Part shown: positions 15,274 through 24,106 of the stretch, in pieces
How positions within the stretch are numbered: the first letter of the stretch is position 1
How the letters are laid out: the number at the start of each line of letters is the position of its first letter
NCBI RefSeq assembly: GCF_900177675.1
Contig: NZ_FXWM01000001.1
Span: 1,559,001-1,623,000, forward strand
Length of the DNA: 64,000 bases
From: Bacillus sp. OV166
GTDB taxonomy: Bacteria > Bacillota > Bacilli > Bacillales > Cytobacillaceae
Direction of reading: 5' to 3'
Position numbers and translations under genes: made by a program
Notes under the pieces: generated by a model
Database searches by the model: none
Told to the model about the DNA's origin: nothing
What the model saw: only the letters and a program-made list of their open reading frames with translations

Positions 15274-18200
15274 TTGAAAATCCTCGAACTACACATATAC
15301 GGGTATGGCCAATTAGAGAATGTCCAAATTACCAACTTTCACGATTTTCAAGTTTTCTATGGAGAAAATGAAGCTGGTAAGTCCACAATTATGGCGTTTA
15401 TCCATGGCATCCTATTCGGTTTTCCTACAAAACAACAATCATTAGTGCTCCGATATGAGCCAAAACATAGTACCAAATACGGCGGAAAAATTAGAATTTA
15501 TCATGAAAGTCACGGCGGGGCTGTGATTGAACGTGTTAAAGGAAAAGCTGCCGGCGATGTCAAGGTCGTTTTGGACAATGGTAGGATGGGCGGCGAGGAA
15601 TTACTTAAAGAATTAACTGGAAACTTTGATAAAAGCTTATTTCAAGCTATTTTTTCTTTTAATTTGCATGGTTTGCAAAATATCCATCAAATGAAAAGTG
15701 AAGAGATAGGGAAATTCCTATTTTCCGCTGGAACATTAGGAACTGAAAGGTTGTCAAAAACAGAAGGTTTCCTGCAAAAAGAGTTAGATGCGCGCTTTAA
15801 GCCTTCAGGAAAGAAACCTTTATTAAATGAAAAGTTACAAGCACTTCATGAAATCAATGAAGAATTGAAAATAGCAGAAGCAAAAAATAAAAATTATTCA
15901 AATTTAATAGAAAAGAAAGAGATGCTCCAGGAAGAACTAACCGGAATAAACGGGTCTATACAGGAGCTTGGGACAATGATTGAATTACTAAATGAATGGA
16001 AAAGGATCGAATCCACCGTCAAGGACGAAAAGTGGACATCGAAGGAGCTAAAGGAACTAGGAGAGATTGGGTTTCCGGCACGTGGTATTGAACGGGTCGA
16101 CAACATAAATCAACTCATCCATCCTTATCGTGCTGAGATTAACAGTATGACCGAAAGAATTGGAATTTTAAAAAAAGAAATAGCGATGATTCAGCCAGAC
16201 CATTCTTTTCTAAAAAACGAGCCGGCTCTTCTTTCCCTGCTTGACCAAGTCCCGCTCTTTGAGCAATTAAAACAGGAGAAACTGAAATGCGAAACGAAAC
16301 TTTTAACTATTGAAGAAGAGCTTTCTATAACTAAAGAAAAGCTTCATTTAAATTTAAATGAGGAAAATATCTTTTCTATTAATACAAATATTTATATGAA
16401 AAACCAAGTTGATGTAGTTTCTCGGAAAGTTCAAAGGCTAGAAGAAGTAAAGGAAGAATTAGAAAATCAATATCAAGAAGAAAAAGGCAATTTAGAAGAA
16501 ATAGAAAAAGAGGTCCGACTAGCAGAGAGACATGTTCTAACTGTACAGGAACGGTTGCGGCTTGAAGAGAAGTTAGTTTCGGGAAATGATAAGAAGAGCA
16601 TTGAAGGAGAACTAGGGGCCTTACAAGACAAAATAGAATTCTATCAACAGATAAATGAACGAGATAAAGCTACTTCAGCAAAGCAAGATAAGCAGAAGAA
16701 ACTTCAGTTTTATCTTTTTGAGTTTATTCTAGCTGCTGTAACACTGTATGGCATACTTTCAAAGCAATGGTTTTTAGTTACTTTAGGTTTACTAGGGTGT
16801 ATTTTAATAGCCATTTTTATGACTAAAACGAAGAAGCAATCGAAGGAAGTAGACCTAAATCAAACATTAAACGGTTTACGAGAAAAGGAAAAAGAGTTAA
16901 CGAAAATACTCCAATCAGCTGAATATATAGAAATAACAAATCTTGAGGAGCAGTTAGAGCTTGATAACCAGAGGAAAGAAGAACTGCAAATAGTAAAAAT
17001 GAAGTTAAAGCAGCAGCAAGCTCAATATGAAAAGGTCATTGCAAAATTTGAACAATGGGAATTGGAGTCAGCTCAAAATAAAGAAAAGCTGTTATCAATT
17101 AGCAATGAATTAAGGATTCCTGAATATATTGCAAATTCCTTTTTACTTGAAGCATTTGAACTAATTGAACACTATAAGTTGATTTATAGAGAGAAAAAAC
17201 AATTACATTCAAGAATTGAGCAAATAAATCAGCAGCAGGAAAAAATAATAAAGAGCCTCCATCATTTTGAGAAGCTTTATTTAAATGAAAAAGGTTTAGA
17301 TTTGTATAATGCTGCCTATGTATTGCGAAACAAGTTGAAAGAAGAACATAGCAAGCTAATAACGAGTCAAGAGAGACTAGCTAAGCTTACCGACCTTGAA
17401 GCTGATTTAAGTCAAAAGTCTCAGGAGTTGTCTCATCTGCATTCAGAATATAAAAAACTTATCTCTTCTGCACAGGTGGAAACGGAACATCAATTTTATG
17501 AACTTGGAGCAAAGGCAGAAAAGAAAGTAAAGCTGACTGAAAGATTAGAATCACTGCAGAGCCAACTACAATATTCGATTCTCTCTGAACAGGAACGGGA
17601 AAACTTCCTCCAAATGCGACCTAGTGATGAATTACTGACTGAATGTAATCAGGAGGTCCAATTATTACAAGCAAAATTAAAAAAAATTCTGGAAGAACAA
17701 GCTTCCATTAAGTATGAAATTCAAGTCCTAGAAGAGGGCGGCATTTATTCAGATATTCTCCATCACTACAAGCAGAAAAAATTTGAATTTGAAGAGGCAG
17801 CGAAAGAGTGGTCCGTCTATTGTTTAGCACAAGAGATCCTCTCAGATACGATTGAAAAGTATAAAAATATTCATTTACCAATGATGCTCTCCAAAGCAGA
17901 GGAATATTTATTGTTTCTCACTGATGGCAACTATCATAGGATTCACTTACAGGACACAGGATCGGGTTTTTTAGTTGAGCGCAAGGATCGTACTATATTT
18001 GAAGCAAATGAACTAAGCCAAGCTACAACGGAACAATTATACGTAGCCATTCGACTTGCCTTTGCAGTTACGTTATATGAGAAACATCTGCTCCCAATTA
18101 TTATTGATGATAGTTTTGTAAATTTTGATGCAAATAGAACACAAAAAGTGATAGAACTACTAAAAGGGCTGGAGCGAAATCAACTATTATTTTTCACTTG

Positions 18201-18279
18201 TCATAAACATTTACTTCCACATTTCCCAAGGGAAAATGTTCTTTTTTTAGAAAAAGGTGCTGTTCAGATAATTTCATAG
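15274..18279 (+). CDS. yhaN: YhaN, SbcC/Rad50-like ATPase with membrane segment
   Basis: A 1001-residue SMC-like protein. Walker A is GENEAGKSTIM near the N-terminus; the C-terminal half-site shows the signature-like ELSQATTEQLYVAIRLA and Walker B LPIIIDDSFVNFD. Long charged coiled coils lie between. A hydrophobic segment in the middle (about residues 478-520) probably anchors the hinge in the membrane, a known oddity of YhaN relative to SbcC. It starts at TTG with GTGAGGAAGA upstream. It should act with YhaO in processing DNA ends. Confidence 0.85.
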   Translation: MKILELHIYGYGQLENVQITNFHDFQVFYGENEAGKSTIMAFIHGILFGFPTKQQSLVLRYEPKHSTKYGGKIRIYHESHGGAVIERVKGKAAGDVKVVLDNGRMGGEELLKELTGNFDKSLFQAIFSFNLHGLQNIHQMKSEEIGKFLFSAGTLGTERLSKTEGFLQKELDARFKPSGKKPLLNEKLQALHEINEELKIAEAKNKNYSNLIEKKEMLQEELTGINGSIQELGTMIELLNEWKRIESTVKDEKWTSKELKELGEIGFPARGIERVDNINQLIHPYRAEINSMTERIGILKKEIAMIQPDHSFLKNEPALLSLLDQVPLFEQLKQEKLKCETKLLTIEEELSITKEKLHLNLNEENIFSINTNIYMKNQVDVVSRKVQRLEEVKEELENQYQEEKGNLEEIEKEVRLAERHVLTVQERLRLEEKLVSGNDKKSIEGELGALQDKIEFYQQINERDKATSAKQDKQKKLQFYLFEFILAAVTLYGILSKQWFLVTLGLLGCILIAIFMTKTKKQSKEVDLNQTLNGLREKEKELTKILQSAEYIEITNLEEQLELDNQRKEELQIVKMKLKQQQAQYEKVIAKFEQWELESAQNKEKLLSISNELRIPEYIANSFLLEAFELIEHYKLIYREKKQLHSRIEQINQQQEKIIKSLHHFEKLYLNEKGLDLYNAAYVLRNKLKEEHSKLITSQERLAKLTDLEADLSQKSQELSHLHSEYKKLISSAQVETEHQFYELGAKAEKKVKLTERLESLQSQLQYSILSEQERENFLQMRPSDELLTECNQEVQLLQAKLKKILEEQASIKYEIQVLEEGGIYSDILHHYKQKKFEFEEAAKEWSVYCLAQEILSDTIEKYKNIHLPMMLSKAEEYLLFLTDGNYHRIHLQDTGSGFLVERKDRTIFEANELSQATTEQLYVAIRLAFAVTLYEKHLLPIIIDDSFVNFDANRTQKVIELLKGLERNQLLFFTCHKHLLPHFPRENVLFLEKGAVQIIS

Positions 18280-18329
18280 AGTGATAATTGGATATGTTAT
18301 ACTCTTACTAGTGGAAAGGACGTGAAATT

Positions 18330-19274
18330 ATGGGTAAAGGAATATTAAAGCATGAAGTAGGGGAACAGGTGGAACTTTTTTTATTAATAAAAAGTTCTAC
18401 TAAAGGAATTGCAAGTAATGGCAAACCTTTTTTAACACTAATTCTCCAAGATAAAAGCGGGGAAATAGAAGCAAAGCTTTGGGATGTTAATGAAGAGGAT
18501 GGAAAGAGTTATGCACCACAAAGCATTGTAAAAATACAAGGTGATGTGCATAGTTATCGAGGGAAAAGTCAGCTTAAAATCCGTCAAATTCGCCGTACTG
18601 GGCCGTCAGATGGCGTAAAATTGGATGACTTCTTGGAGACCGCTCCACTAAGCCAAGAAGAAATGTCAGGCAAACTCACTCAGTATATTTTTGAAATGAA
18701 AAATCCTAATATCCAAAGAATTACACGACATTTAATTAAGAAGCATCAGGCGGCTTTTTTAGAGTTTCCAGCAGCAACTAAAAATCATCATGAGTTTGTG
18801 TCAGGACTTGCATATCATGTTGTCAGTATGCTTGATCTGGCCAAATCAATTGCCATGCTTTATCCAAGCCTTGACAAGGATTTACTCTATGCAGGGGTTA
18901 TTTTACATGATATGGGTAAAGTATTGGAACTTTCCGGTCCCATTTCGACGGTCTACACGATTGAAGGGAATCTGCTTGGGCATATTACGATTATGATTAA
19001 TGAAATAGGCAAAGCAGCTGAAGAACTCGGTATTTCTGGGGAAGAAGTCCTTATTCTCCAACATCTTGTTTTAAGTCATCATGGAAAAGCAGAATGGGGC
19101 AGTCCAAAACCGCCAATGATTAAAGAAGCTGAGATTTTACATTATATCGATAATCTTGATGCAAAAATGAATATGCTTGACCGTGCATTAGAAAGAGTGA
19201 AGCCAGGTGAATTTACCGAGCGGATTTTCGCCTTGGATAATCGTTCCTTTTATAAGCCAGTTTTTCATAAATAA
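18330..19274 (+). CDS. yhaM: YhaM, 3'-5' exoribonuclease with OB and HD domains
   Basis: A 314-residue protein identical in length to B. subtilis YhaM, the 3'-5' exoribonuclease that also degrades single-stranded DNA. The N-terminal OB-fold spans about residues 15-90 ([18 protein letters not shown]). The HD phosphohydrolase domain has HHEF (153-156), a second His at 163, and VILHDMGK with the HD pair at 193-194. GGAAAGGA lies upstream of the ATG. Only 50 bases separate it from yhaN, so cotranscription is likely; a terminator follows directly. Confidence 0.92.
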   Translation: MGKGILKHEVGEQVELFLLIKSSTKGIASNGKPFLTLILQDKSGEIEAKLWDVNEEDGKSYAPQSIVKIQGDVHSYRGKSQLKIRQIRRTGPSDGVKLDDFLETAPLSQEEMSGKLTQYIFEMKNPNIQRITRHLIKKHQAAFLEFPAATKNHHEFVSGLAYHVVSMLDLAKSIAMLYPSLDKDLLYAGVILHDMGKVLELSGPISTVYTIEGNLLGHITIMINEIGKAAEELGISGEEVLILQHLVLSHHGKAEWGSPKPPMIKEAEILHYIDNLDAKMNMLDRALERVKPGEFTERIFALDNRSFYKPVFHK

Positions 19275-19302
19275 AATAACCCTCATTTGGGTTATTTTTT
19301 TT
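19274..19302 (+). terminator. Terminator after yhaM
   Basis: AAATAACCC and GGGTTATTT form the stem around a short loop, followed by a run of Ts. Confidence 0.85.
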
Positions 19303-19388
19303 GCTTTAAAAGGTAATATGAATAATTTCATTTTAAGGGAATATCATTTAGTAAAGGTGGACAACCACTAAGAAAGGAGCAAGAAAAA

Positions 19389-19601
19389 TTGACTATTCCT
19401 ATTTGGGTATATGCTGTTGTGGTTGGTATTGTAGTGAGTGCACTAATGGCACTGAAAACAGGAAGAGAAGAGCGACTAATGGAAATGGAAAACATTGAGC
19501 AGGAAGGCGAGATCTATATGAAACGCCTGGAGAGAGAAAAGGAATTGAAGGAAGAACTTAAAGAAGAACTAAAAGAAGAACTTAAGGCAACAGGTGAATA
19601 A
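19389..19601 (+). CDS. yhaL: YhaL, small membrane-anchored sporulation-associated protein
   Basis: A 70-residue protein with one N-terminal membrane helix (IPIWVYAVVVGIVVSALMAL) followed by a strongly charged cytoplasmic tail that ends in repeated KEEL units. This matches YhaL of B. subtilis in size, layout and location before prsA. It begins with TTG; AAGGAGC lies 9 bases before it. The repeated KEELKEEL tail is encoded by a short direct repeat and may vary in length between strains. Function is not established. Confidence 0.75.
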   Translation: MTIPIWVYAVVVGIVVSALMALKTGREERLMEMENIEQEGEIYMKRLEREKELKEELKEELKEELKATGE

Positions 19602-19640
19602 GAAAAGCGGAAGCGCCCATAGGAGGCGTTCCGCTTTTTT
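19602..19640. terminator. Bidirectional terminator (yhaL/prsA) made from a dispersed repeat
   Basis: AAAAGCGGAAGCGCC pairs with GGCGTTCCGCTTTTTT. The left arm is the same core as the repeat at 6386, so a repeat copy seems to serve as the terminator of both convergent genes. Confidence 0.8.
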
Positions 19641-19646
19641 CATTTC

Positions 19647-20519
19647 TTATTGTGCAGCAGTTGCTGCTCCTGTTTGTGGTTTAAGTGCGTCTTTTAAGTC
19701 TTTATCACTAACCTTTACATCAGCAGCCTTAAGTTCACGTTCCATAGCTTTATTAATTTCTTCTGTAGTTAATTTAGAAGATTTTACTTGAGTTTCAATT
19801 TCGTCCTTCATTTCTGCGTATGGTTTTTTCTCTTTTTTATCTGTTAATTGGATAATATGATAACCAAATTGTGATTTTACTGGAGCACTAATTTCATTGA
19901 CTTTTAAAGCATATGCAGCTTTTTCGAAGTCAGGATCCATCTTTCCAGTTCCAAACCAGCCTAAGTCCCCGCCGTTTGCTTTAGAACCTTCATCTGTTGA
20001 ATACTGTTTTGCCATATCTTCAAATTTTGCTCCACCATCAAGTTTTTTCTTCACTTCATTTGCTGTTTTTTCATCAGCAACAAGGATATGACGAGCCTTT
20101 ATTTCAGGTTGATAAGTAGCGTAGTAATCCTTTAATTCCTTTTCAGTTACCTTAACGCCTTTCATCGCAGCTTTTTCCTGCATCATACCGAGCTTCATCG
20201 TTTTCTTCAAGTCATCTTCGCTTTTATAACCATATTGTGCAAGCGTAGATTCAAAATTTGCACCAAGATCTGTTTTTAATTGGTCGATTTTCGCATTTAA
20301 TTCCTTATCAGTAACCTTGTATTTCTTAGATAGAACTTTTTCATATACAAGCTGCTGAAGGGCTTGGTCCCCGTATTTATCCTTCATTGTATTGTATAGT
20401 TCTTCTTGCGTAACGTTACCAACTTTGCTCTCTGCCACTGTATCAGATCCGCTTTGATTACATGCAGTTAATGCAAGTACTCCACCAGCCAATGAAAGGG
20501 CTAATAACCATTTTTTCAT
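19647..20519 (-). CDS. prsA: PrsA foldase lipoprotein (parvulin-type PPIase)
   Basis: A 290-residue lipoprotein with signal MKKWLLALSLAGGVLALTAC, where LTAC is the lipobox and Cys 20 the lipidated residue. A parvulin PPIC domain follows at about residues 130-225 (KARHILVADEKTANEV, GGDLGWFGTG, FGYHIIQLTD). PrsA helps secreted proteins fold on the outer face of the membrane and is essential in B. subtilis. The ATG at 20519 has GGAGAG upstream; a longer frame would place 12 residues before the signal peptide. The C-terminus ends in an Ala/Thr/Gln tail. Confidence 0.93.
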   Translation of the reverse strand: MKKWLLALSLAGGVLALTACNQSGSDTVAESKVGNVTQEELYNTMKDKYGDQALQQLVYEKVLSKKYKVTDKELNAKIDQLKTDLGANFESTLAQYGYKSEDDLKKTMKLGMMQEKAAMKGVKVTEKELKDYYATYQPEIKARHILVADEKTANEVKKKLDGGAKFEDMAKQYSTDEGSKANGGDLGWFGTGKMDPDFEKAAYALKVNEISAPVKSQFGYHIIQLTDKKEKKPYAEMKDEIETQVKSSKLTTEEINKAMERELKAADVKVSDKDLKDALKPQTGAATAAQ

Positions 20520-20728
20520 GATGAAATCTCTCCTAAACAGTAAATTCTTGTCCACAAACTCTACTATAACATAAATGGGAACTACTGCAAAAATAATAAC
20601 GATGTTTATTTTTTGAAATTTATAAAAAAGGCAGCCTAAAAATCATTTCAAAAAAAGTGGGAAGTGCCTAAACGAAATGAATACGGTTTGAATAGTATAT
20701 CGTAGTAAATGAAAAAGGAGGTATTACG

Positions 20729-20815
20729 ATGAGCCATGGAAGTGGAGCTGGCTTTGCTCTAATTGTAGTACTTTTCATACTATTAATTATTGTAGGGGCT
20801 TCTTGGATTTGGTAA
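20729..20815 (+). CDS. sscA: YjcZ/SscA-type tiny spore protein (28 aa)
   Basis: A 28-residue protein: MSHGSGAGFALIVVLFILLI followed by IVGASWIW. A short Gly/Ser-rich head, a single hydrophobic helix and an aromatic end are the hallmark of the YjcZ family, which includes SscA, a B. subtilis protein needed for coat assembly and encoded in this same neighbourhood. AAAGGAGG precedes the ATG by 7 bases. The second paralogue follows 35 bases later. The symbol is by family and position; orthology with SscA is not certain. Confidence 0.8.
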   Translation: MSHGSGAGFALIVVLFILLIIVGASWIW

Positions 20816-20850
20816 GACCAAATTAAACATTTATGAATGGAGGTAAATAT

Positions 20851-20943
20851 ATGTCTGGTGGAGCAGGTTACGGTGGAGGATTTGCCTTAGTGGTTGTCCT
20901 ATTCATTTTATTAATTATCATCGGAGCTTCTTGGGTTTATTAA
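20851..20943 (+). CDS. YjcZ-type tiny spore protein, second copy (30 aa)
   Basis: A 30-residue paralogue of the preceding gene: MSGGAGYGGGFALVVVLFIL then LIIIGASWVY. The Gly-rich head is longer, and the helix FALVVVLFILLII is nearly identical to FALIVVLFILLII in the first copy, so this is a tandem duplication. TGGAGG lies 8 bases before the ATG. A strong terminator follows, so the two probably form a two-gene unit expressed in sporulation. Confidence 0.8.
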   Translation: MSGGAGYGGGFALVVVLFILLIIIGASWVY

Positions 20944-20959
20944 TAAAAGTACCAAACTA

Positions 20960-20995
20960 AAAGCGATGAGAAATGCTCTCATCGCTTCTATTTTT
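20960..20995 (+). terminator. Terminator after the YjcZ pair
   Basis: AAGCGATGAGA and TCTCATCGCTT pair around a short loop, followed by a T-rich tail. Confidence 0.85.
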
Positions 20996-21037
20996 AATGA
21001 ATACAAATCCCTTCGCTCGCTAAGCATTCTAATTGGA

Positions 21038-21217
21038 TTATGTATATAAAATTTCCAAATATGAAGAGATCAGAAGAATCGTAATTAGGATATTTATGGT
21101 ACGAAACACCTTATGTTGGTTTTCTTCAGGAATTTCTTTTTGGATACAGAGTGAATTGGTCATTTTATTTACATAAAACAAGATAAAAATAGCGAAGACA
21201 ATAAAAATGGAGATCAT
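21038..21217 (-). CDS. Small two-helix membrane protein (59 aa)
   Basis: I do not recognise a family with confidence. Two membrane helices are evident: ISIFIVFAIFILFYVN at the start and INILITILLISSYLEILY at the end, with a charged loop (IQKEIPEENQHK) between. ATG 21217 is chosen because GGGAGGG lies 5 bases upstream; a longer frame from 21271 lacks such a site. It stands alone between the YjcZ pair and yhaI. Confidence 0.55.
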   Translation of the reverse strand: MISIFIVFAIFILFYVNKMTNSLCIQKEIPEENQHKVFRTINILITILLISSYLEILYT

Positions 21218-21459
21218 CAATGATTCCCTCCCTGATGTACGTGTTATGATTAATACAATATCAAAAATCACCCAAAAAAGATAGTCAAAAAGAATGGAAG
21301 AATGTTAGGCTCTTAATGGATGCATTAACCATTTATATTCTGTCTGGAACACCTAATTAAAAATTTTACCTGATATTATTAAAAATGGTTTACCCAATGT
21401 TTTAAAAGGTTAATAATAAACATATAAAAATGTTAAAGTTCTGAAAAGAGGGCAATAGG

Positions 21460-21795
21460 ATGAATGAATATGAATTACTGGAAAGAATAAACTTGCTTGA
21501 ATATCATCAAAAGCTATTATTAAAGTTGCTTAATGATCCAAAGCTTGAATTATATAAACTAATAATTGAAAATGGGATTACCGAACAGGAAATAGAGAAG
21601 TTTTATTCTTTATGTGACAAAATGAACCTAAAAATGGAAGAACAAAAAGCGGAGGGGTATGTGTACTTCCATCCGCTTTTTCATGAATTATCTGTATCAT
21701 TACCATCTACGCTAAATATAAGAGAAGTAATTAACGCGTGTTTAACGCAAAAGCTTTACTTACCCCTTTTTCAAGAGATGGTAAAGTACTTATAA
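21460..21795 (+). CDS. yhaI: YhaI family protein (DUF1878)
   Basis: A 111-residue helical protein matching YhaI/DUF1878 in length and position. Recognisable segments are LLERINLLEYHQKLLLKLL near the start and the YVYFHPLFHEL motif in the middle. No function is established. GAGGGCAATAGG precedes the ATG. It converges on hpr, with only 7 bases between the two stop codons. Confidence 0.8.
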   Translation: MNEYELLERINLLEYHQKLLLKLLNDPKLELYKLIIENGITEQEIEKFYSLCDKMNLKMEEQKAEGYVYFHPLFHELSVSLPSTLNIREVINACLTQKLYLPLFQEMVKYL

Positions 21796-21802
21796 AACAA
21801 TA

Positions 21803-22384
21803 TTAAACGAGTTCTTGTTCAGTATTTTTTGATTTTCTTAGCTTACCATCTTCTTCAACAAACCTACTTTCAATATTATGAAAGGAACGTTCAAAGATTT
21901 CCATGAAATCTTCCCCATAAATGTTTCGGACGATCGCCATCATTTCAACAATCTCTGGAAACTTGCCGTATAAGTCACGAAGCGGCAAAGCACCAGAAAA
22001 TACAGCATTGCCATTTGGCTCATAGGTTTCCATTAGTTGAAGTAAAATCTCGTCACCCTTTTCAGTAAGCTGGATATAAGTATTACGTTTGTCATTTTCC
22101 TTTTTTGAAAATTGAAGCAAACCTCGTTCTTCTAACTTTTTCGAAAAGTTAAATGCTGTTGAAACATGCATAACCCCGAACTTGGCCACATCCGATATAG
22201 AAGCCCCATTTAAATGGTAAGCAATCCATAGAATATGATGTTCATTAATATTTAAATCAAAAGGCTTTATCCATTGCTGCCAATCTTTCTCAATCGATTT
22301 CCACAAGGCTTTACTTAATTGTGCAACTCTCTGAGTAAAAATCATCGCTTCCTTCATTGAATATTGTTTTTCAGTCATCCCCAT
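21803..22384 (-). CDS. hpr: Hpr (ScoC), MarR-family transition-state regulator
   Basis: A 193-residue winged-helix repressor nearly superimposable on B. subtilis Hpr/Sco[40 protein letters not shown] and [19 protein letters not shown] (recognition helix region) are all conserved. Hpr represses extracellular protease genes and sporulation or motility functions. The start is uncertain: ATG 22384 has GTGGGTG just upstream, GTG 22390 and ATG 22378 are alternatives. The C-terminus is shorter than in B. subtilis by about 10 residues. Confidence 0.92.
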   Translation of the reverse strand: MGMTEKQYSMKEAMIFTQRVAQLSKALWKSIEKDWQQWIKPFDLNINEHHILWIAYHLNGASISDVAKFGVMHVSTAFNFSKKLEERGLLQFSKKENDKRNTYIQLTEKGDEILLQLMETYEPNGNAVFSGALPLRDLYGKFPEIVEMMAIVRNIYGEDFMEIFERSFHNIESRFVEEDGKLRKSKNTEQELV

Positions 22385-22714
22385 TTTCACCCACTTTATA
22401 TTTCTCTATTTTCATTATGCCAATAAAGTAAAAATTAATAAAGTATAAATTCACAAAATTTTTAAAAATTAGAATAATATCCTATTGAATTTTAAAAAAA
22501 TATGCATATTCTTGAAAAGAATCATATGTTTTGACTAGATCCACCGAAAAATAGCAACATTTAGAAAATTCACTCTAAAATTTTGTTTAAAGAACAGTTT
22601 CCAGTCATCCCTTTATTAACTTATTAGACCCTGTTCATAGGAATGGACGCCTAAACATATAAATAGTTACAACAAATGGTCGAATTTTTGAAACTAAATA
22701 GGGGGATAAGATAG
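22385..22714. other. Intergenic region between divergent hpr and a small membrane gene
   Basis: About 330 AT-rich bases that must hold the hpr promoter and that of the next gene. On the minus strand a CATAAT lies 30-40 bases before hpr. I see no clear -35/-10 pair, repeat or long hairpin in the rest. Confidence 0.5.
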
Positions 22715-22906
22715 ATGAAGCTTGCTGCAACCCTTTTTTTAATTTTTGGTGCGATCTTTTTATTAGGAGCAATTAAATATTTTTTAAGATTAACAAGCCC
22801 CGGTGTATATCCACCTAAACAAATATTAAAGAAAAGAACATTTGCATTAGCTGGAGGTGGAGGGATTTGTCTGGTAATTGCTGTAATGATCACCTATTTT
22901 TTATAG
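22715..22906 (+). CDS. Small two-helix membrane protein (63 aa)
   Basis: An unrecognised small protein with two membrane helices (LAATLFLIFGAIFLLGAI and FALAGGGGICLVIAVMITYF) separated by a basic loop containing SPGVYPPKQILKKR. The ATG is preceded by AGGGGGATAAG. It is monocistronic, with a terminator directly downstream that also serves trpP. In B. subtilis yhaH lies at this position, but this protein is not similar to it. Confidence 0.65.
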   Translation: MKLAATLFLIFGAIFLLGAIKYFLRLTSPGVYPPKQILKKRTFALAGGGGICLVIAVMITYFL

Positions 22907-22916
22907 AAAGTATATT

Positions 22917-22950
22917 AAGAAAAGAACCCCTCTGGGTTCTTTTCTTAAAA
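22917..22950. terminator. Bidirectional terminator before trpP 3' end
   Basis: AAGAAAAGAACCC and GGGTTCTTTTCTT form a 13-bp stem with a four-base loop and T runs on both sides. Confidence 0.85.
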
Positions 22951-22963
22951 AGGATCCCGTTCA

Positions 22964-23491
22964 TTATTTTTGAATGACGGAAGGTGTTGTTAATTTAGTT
23001 CGCTTAACAATTGATTGAGCTACTGGATACAAAATAACCATTGTAACGGTATTGAGTGCAATGGCCGGCAAAACACCTGCTGCAAATAGTGCGGTAAAAG
23101 ACATAGGTAATCCTACAAGATAGAATGCTGATGTTAAAAAGATTGTCCCTGAAACAGCAGTTCCAACCGCAGTTAAGACGGCAACACTTACAATAGAGTT
23201 TCGGTATTTTTTTAAGGATAAAAATAAACCGAGGAAGACCAAAGCAGTGATGGGCTTATCAATGATATTAGGAATTTGTCCACCTGGAAATCCAGTTGTT
23301 AATGCAGACAATACTCCAGTCACAATGGACAAGAGCAAGACACTCTTTATCTCAGGAATAAGGATTATTCCCAAAAACATCATAGCAAGCATCATGTCAG
23401 GTTTAATTCCAAGAAAACTTGGCATTACCGTATGCAAGACCACCCCAATCCCCGCTAATAGTGCTAAAATTACAATGTTCTTCGTATTCAT
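22964..23491 (-). CDS. trpP: TrpP, tryptophan transporter
   Basis: A 175-residue polytopic membrane protein (about 5-6 helices) of the TrpP/YhaG type, the predicted tryptophan importer of Bacillus. Segments such as NTKNIVILALLAGIGVVLH and the glycine-rich TTGFPGGQIPNIIDKPITA are consistent with this family, which resembles ECF S-components. The leader immediately before the ATG carries a run of NAG triplets that overlaps the ribosome site, as expected for translational repression by tryptophan-bound TRAP (MtrB). serC, its neighbour in B. subtilis, is absent. Confidence 0.85.
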   Translation of the reverse strand: MNTKNIVILALLAGIGVVLHTVMPSFLGIKPDMMLAMMFLGIILIPEIKSVLLLSIVTGVLSALTTGFPGGQIPNIIDKPITALVFLGLFLSLKKYRNSIVSVAVLTAVGTAVSGTIFLTSAFYLVGLPMSFTALFAAGVLPAIALNTVTMVILYPVAQSIVKRTKLTTPSVIQK

Positions 23492-23493
23492 TT

Positions 23494-23521
23494 CTCTTCT
23501 CTCCTCTGCTATACTAATCTA
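23494..23521 (-). promoter_or_regulatory. TRAP (MtrB) binding site overlapping the trpP ribosome site
   Basis: Read as RNA, six triplets (UAG, UAG, UAG, GAG, GAG, GAG) follow one another with exactly two bases between each, and the last ends two bases before the AUG. The GAG triplets are also the Shine-Dalgarno sequence. More NAG triplets (CAG, UAG, GAG) with looser spacing lie upstream to about 23575. This is the TRAP RNA code known from trpP and pabA in B. subtilis. Confidence 0.85.
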
Positions 23522-23636
23522 TTTGTTCCTCCTGCAGTGCTCTAGTCGCCTGCAGCGAAAAACCTGCTCTCATTATAACATAATTATATAATAATAATAA
23601 AGATATAATTTTCAGACAATTAAAAATAACTTAGTT

Positions 23637-24056
23637 TTACACTTGATTATTAATATTTGCAGCCATTTCTTCTAACATTGGGAAAGTATATTCACTTTGA
23701 TTACTTTTCCATACAGCTCCAAATCCGTCCCCTTTTCCATAACGCGGAAGTAAATGCATATGATAATGAAATACGGATTGACCGGCATGTTCACCATTAT
23801 TATTTAGCGTATTTAATCCAATCGGTTCAAATTCTTTTTTTAAGGCATTCGCAATGGCAGGGACCACTTCAAAAAGGTTTCTGGCAATTTCTGGAGTTAG
23901 TTCAAATAAGTTTTCCTTATGTATTTTCGGAATAACTAATGTATGTCCTTTAGTTACCTGTGTAATATCCAAAAAGGCTAATACATGCTCATTCTCAAAA
24001 ACTTTTGCGGATGGAATTTCTCCATTAACAATTTTACAAAAAATACAATCGCTCAT
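23637..24056 (-). CDS. hit: Hit, HIT-family nucleotide hydrolase
   Basis: A 139-residue HIT protein with the catalytic histidine triad HYHMH at residues 97-101, two N-terminal cysteines in DCIFCKI that often bind zinc, and HTLVIPK. HIT proteins hydrolyse AMP derivatives such as adenosine phosphoramidate or dinucleoside polyphosphates. ATG 24056 gives the usual MSDCIFCKI start; GTG 24065 is also in frame and AAGGGA lies 3 bases before it, so the start is not settled. It is divergent from ecsA, as in B. subtilis. Confidence 0.9.
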   Translation of the reverse strand: MSDCIFCKIVNGEIPSAKVFENEHVLAFLDITQVTKGHTLVIPKIHKENLFELTPEIARNLFEVVPAIANALKKEFEPIGLNTLNNNGEHAGQSVFHYHMHLLPRYGKGDGFGAVWKSNQSEYTFPMLEEMAANINNQV

Positions 24057-24080
24057 TACATACACGATCCCTTCTAATTG

Positions 24081-24105
24081 GTTTGTATTATTTTACCATA
24101 CAAAC
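24081..24105. promoter_or_regulatory. Inverted repeat in the hit promoter region
   Basis: GTTTGTAT and ATACAAAC form a perfect 8-bp inverted repeat with a 9-base centre. On the minus strand the centre reads GGTAAAATA, which could include the hit -10 element. It lies between the upstream terminator and the hit start, where the hit promoter must be. Confidence 0.45.
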
Positions 24106-24106
24106 T

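Noticed and set aside
15274..18279. YhaN as SbcC
   Set aside because: The mid-protein membrane segment, the length and the yhaO-yhaN-yhaM context point to YhaN rather than SbcC.
20678..20707. TGAATA and CGTAGTA, 17 bases apart, as a sigma-G/F promoter of the YjcZ pair
   Set aside because: The -10 has two mismatches and the resulting leader would begin almost on the ribosome site; not strong enough to list.
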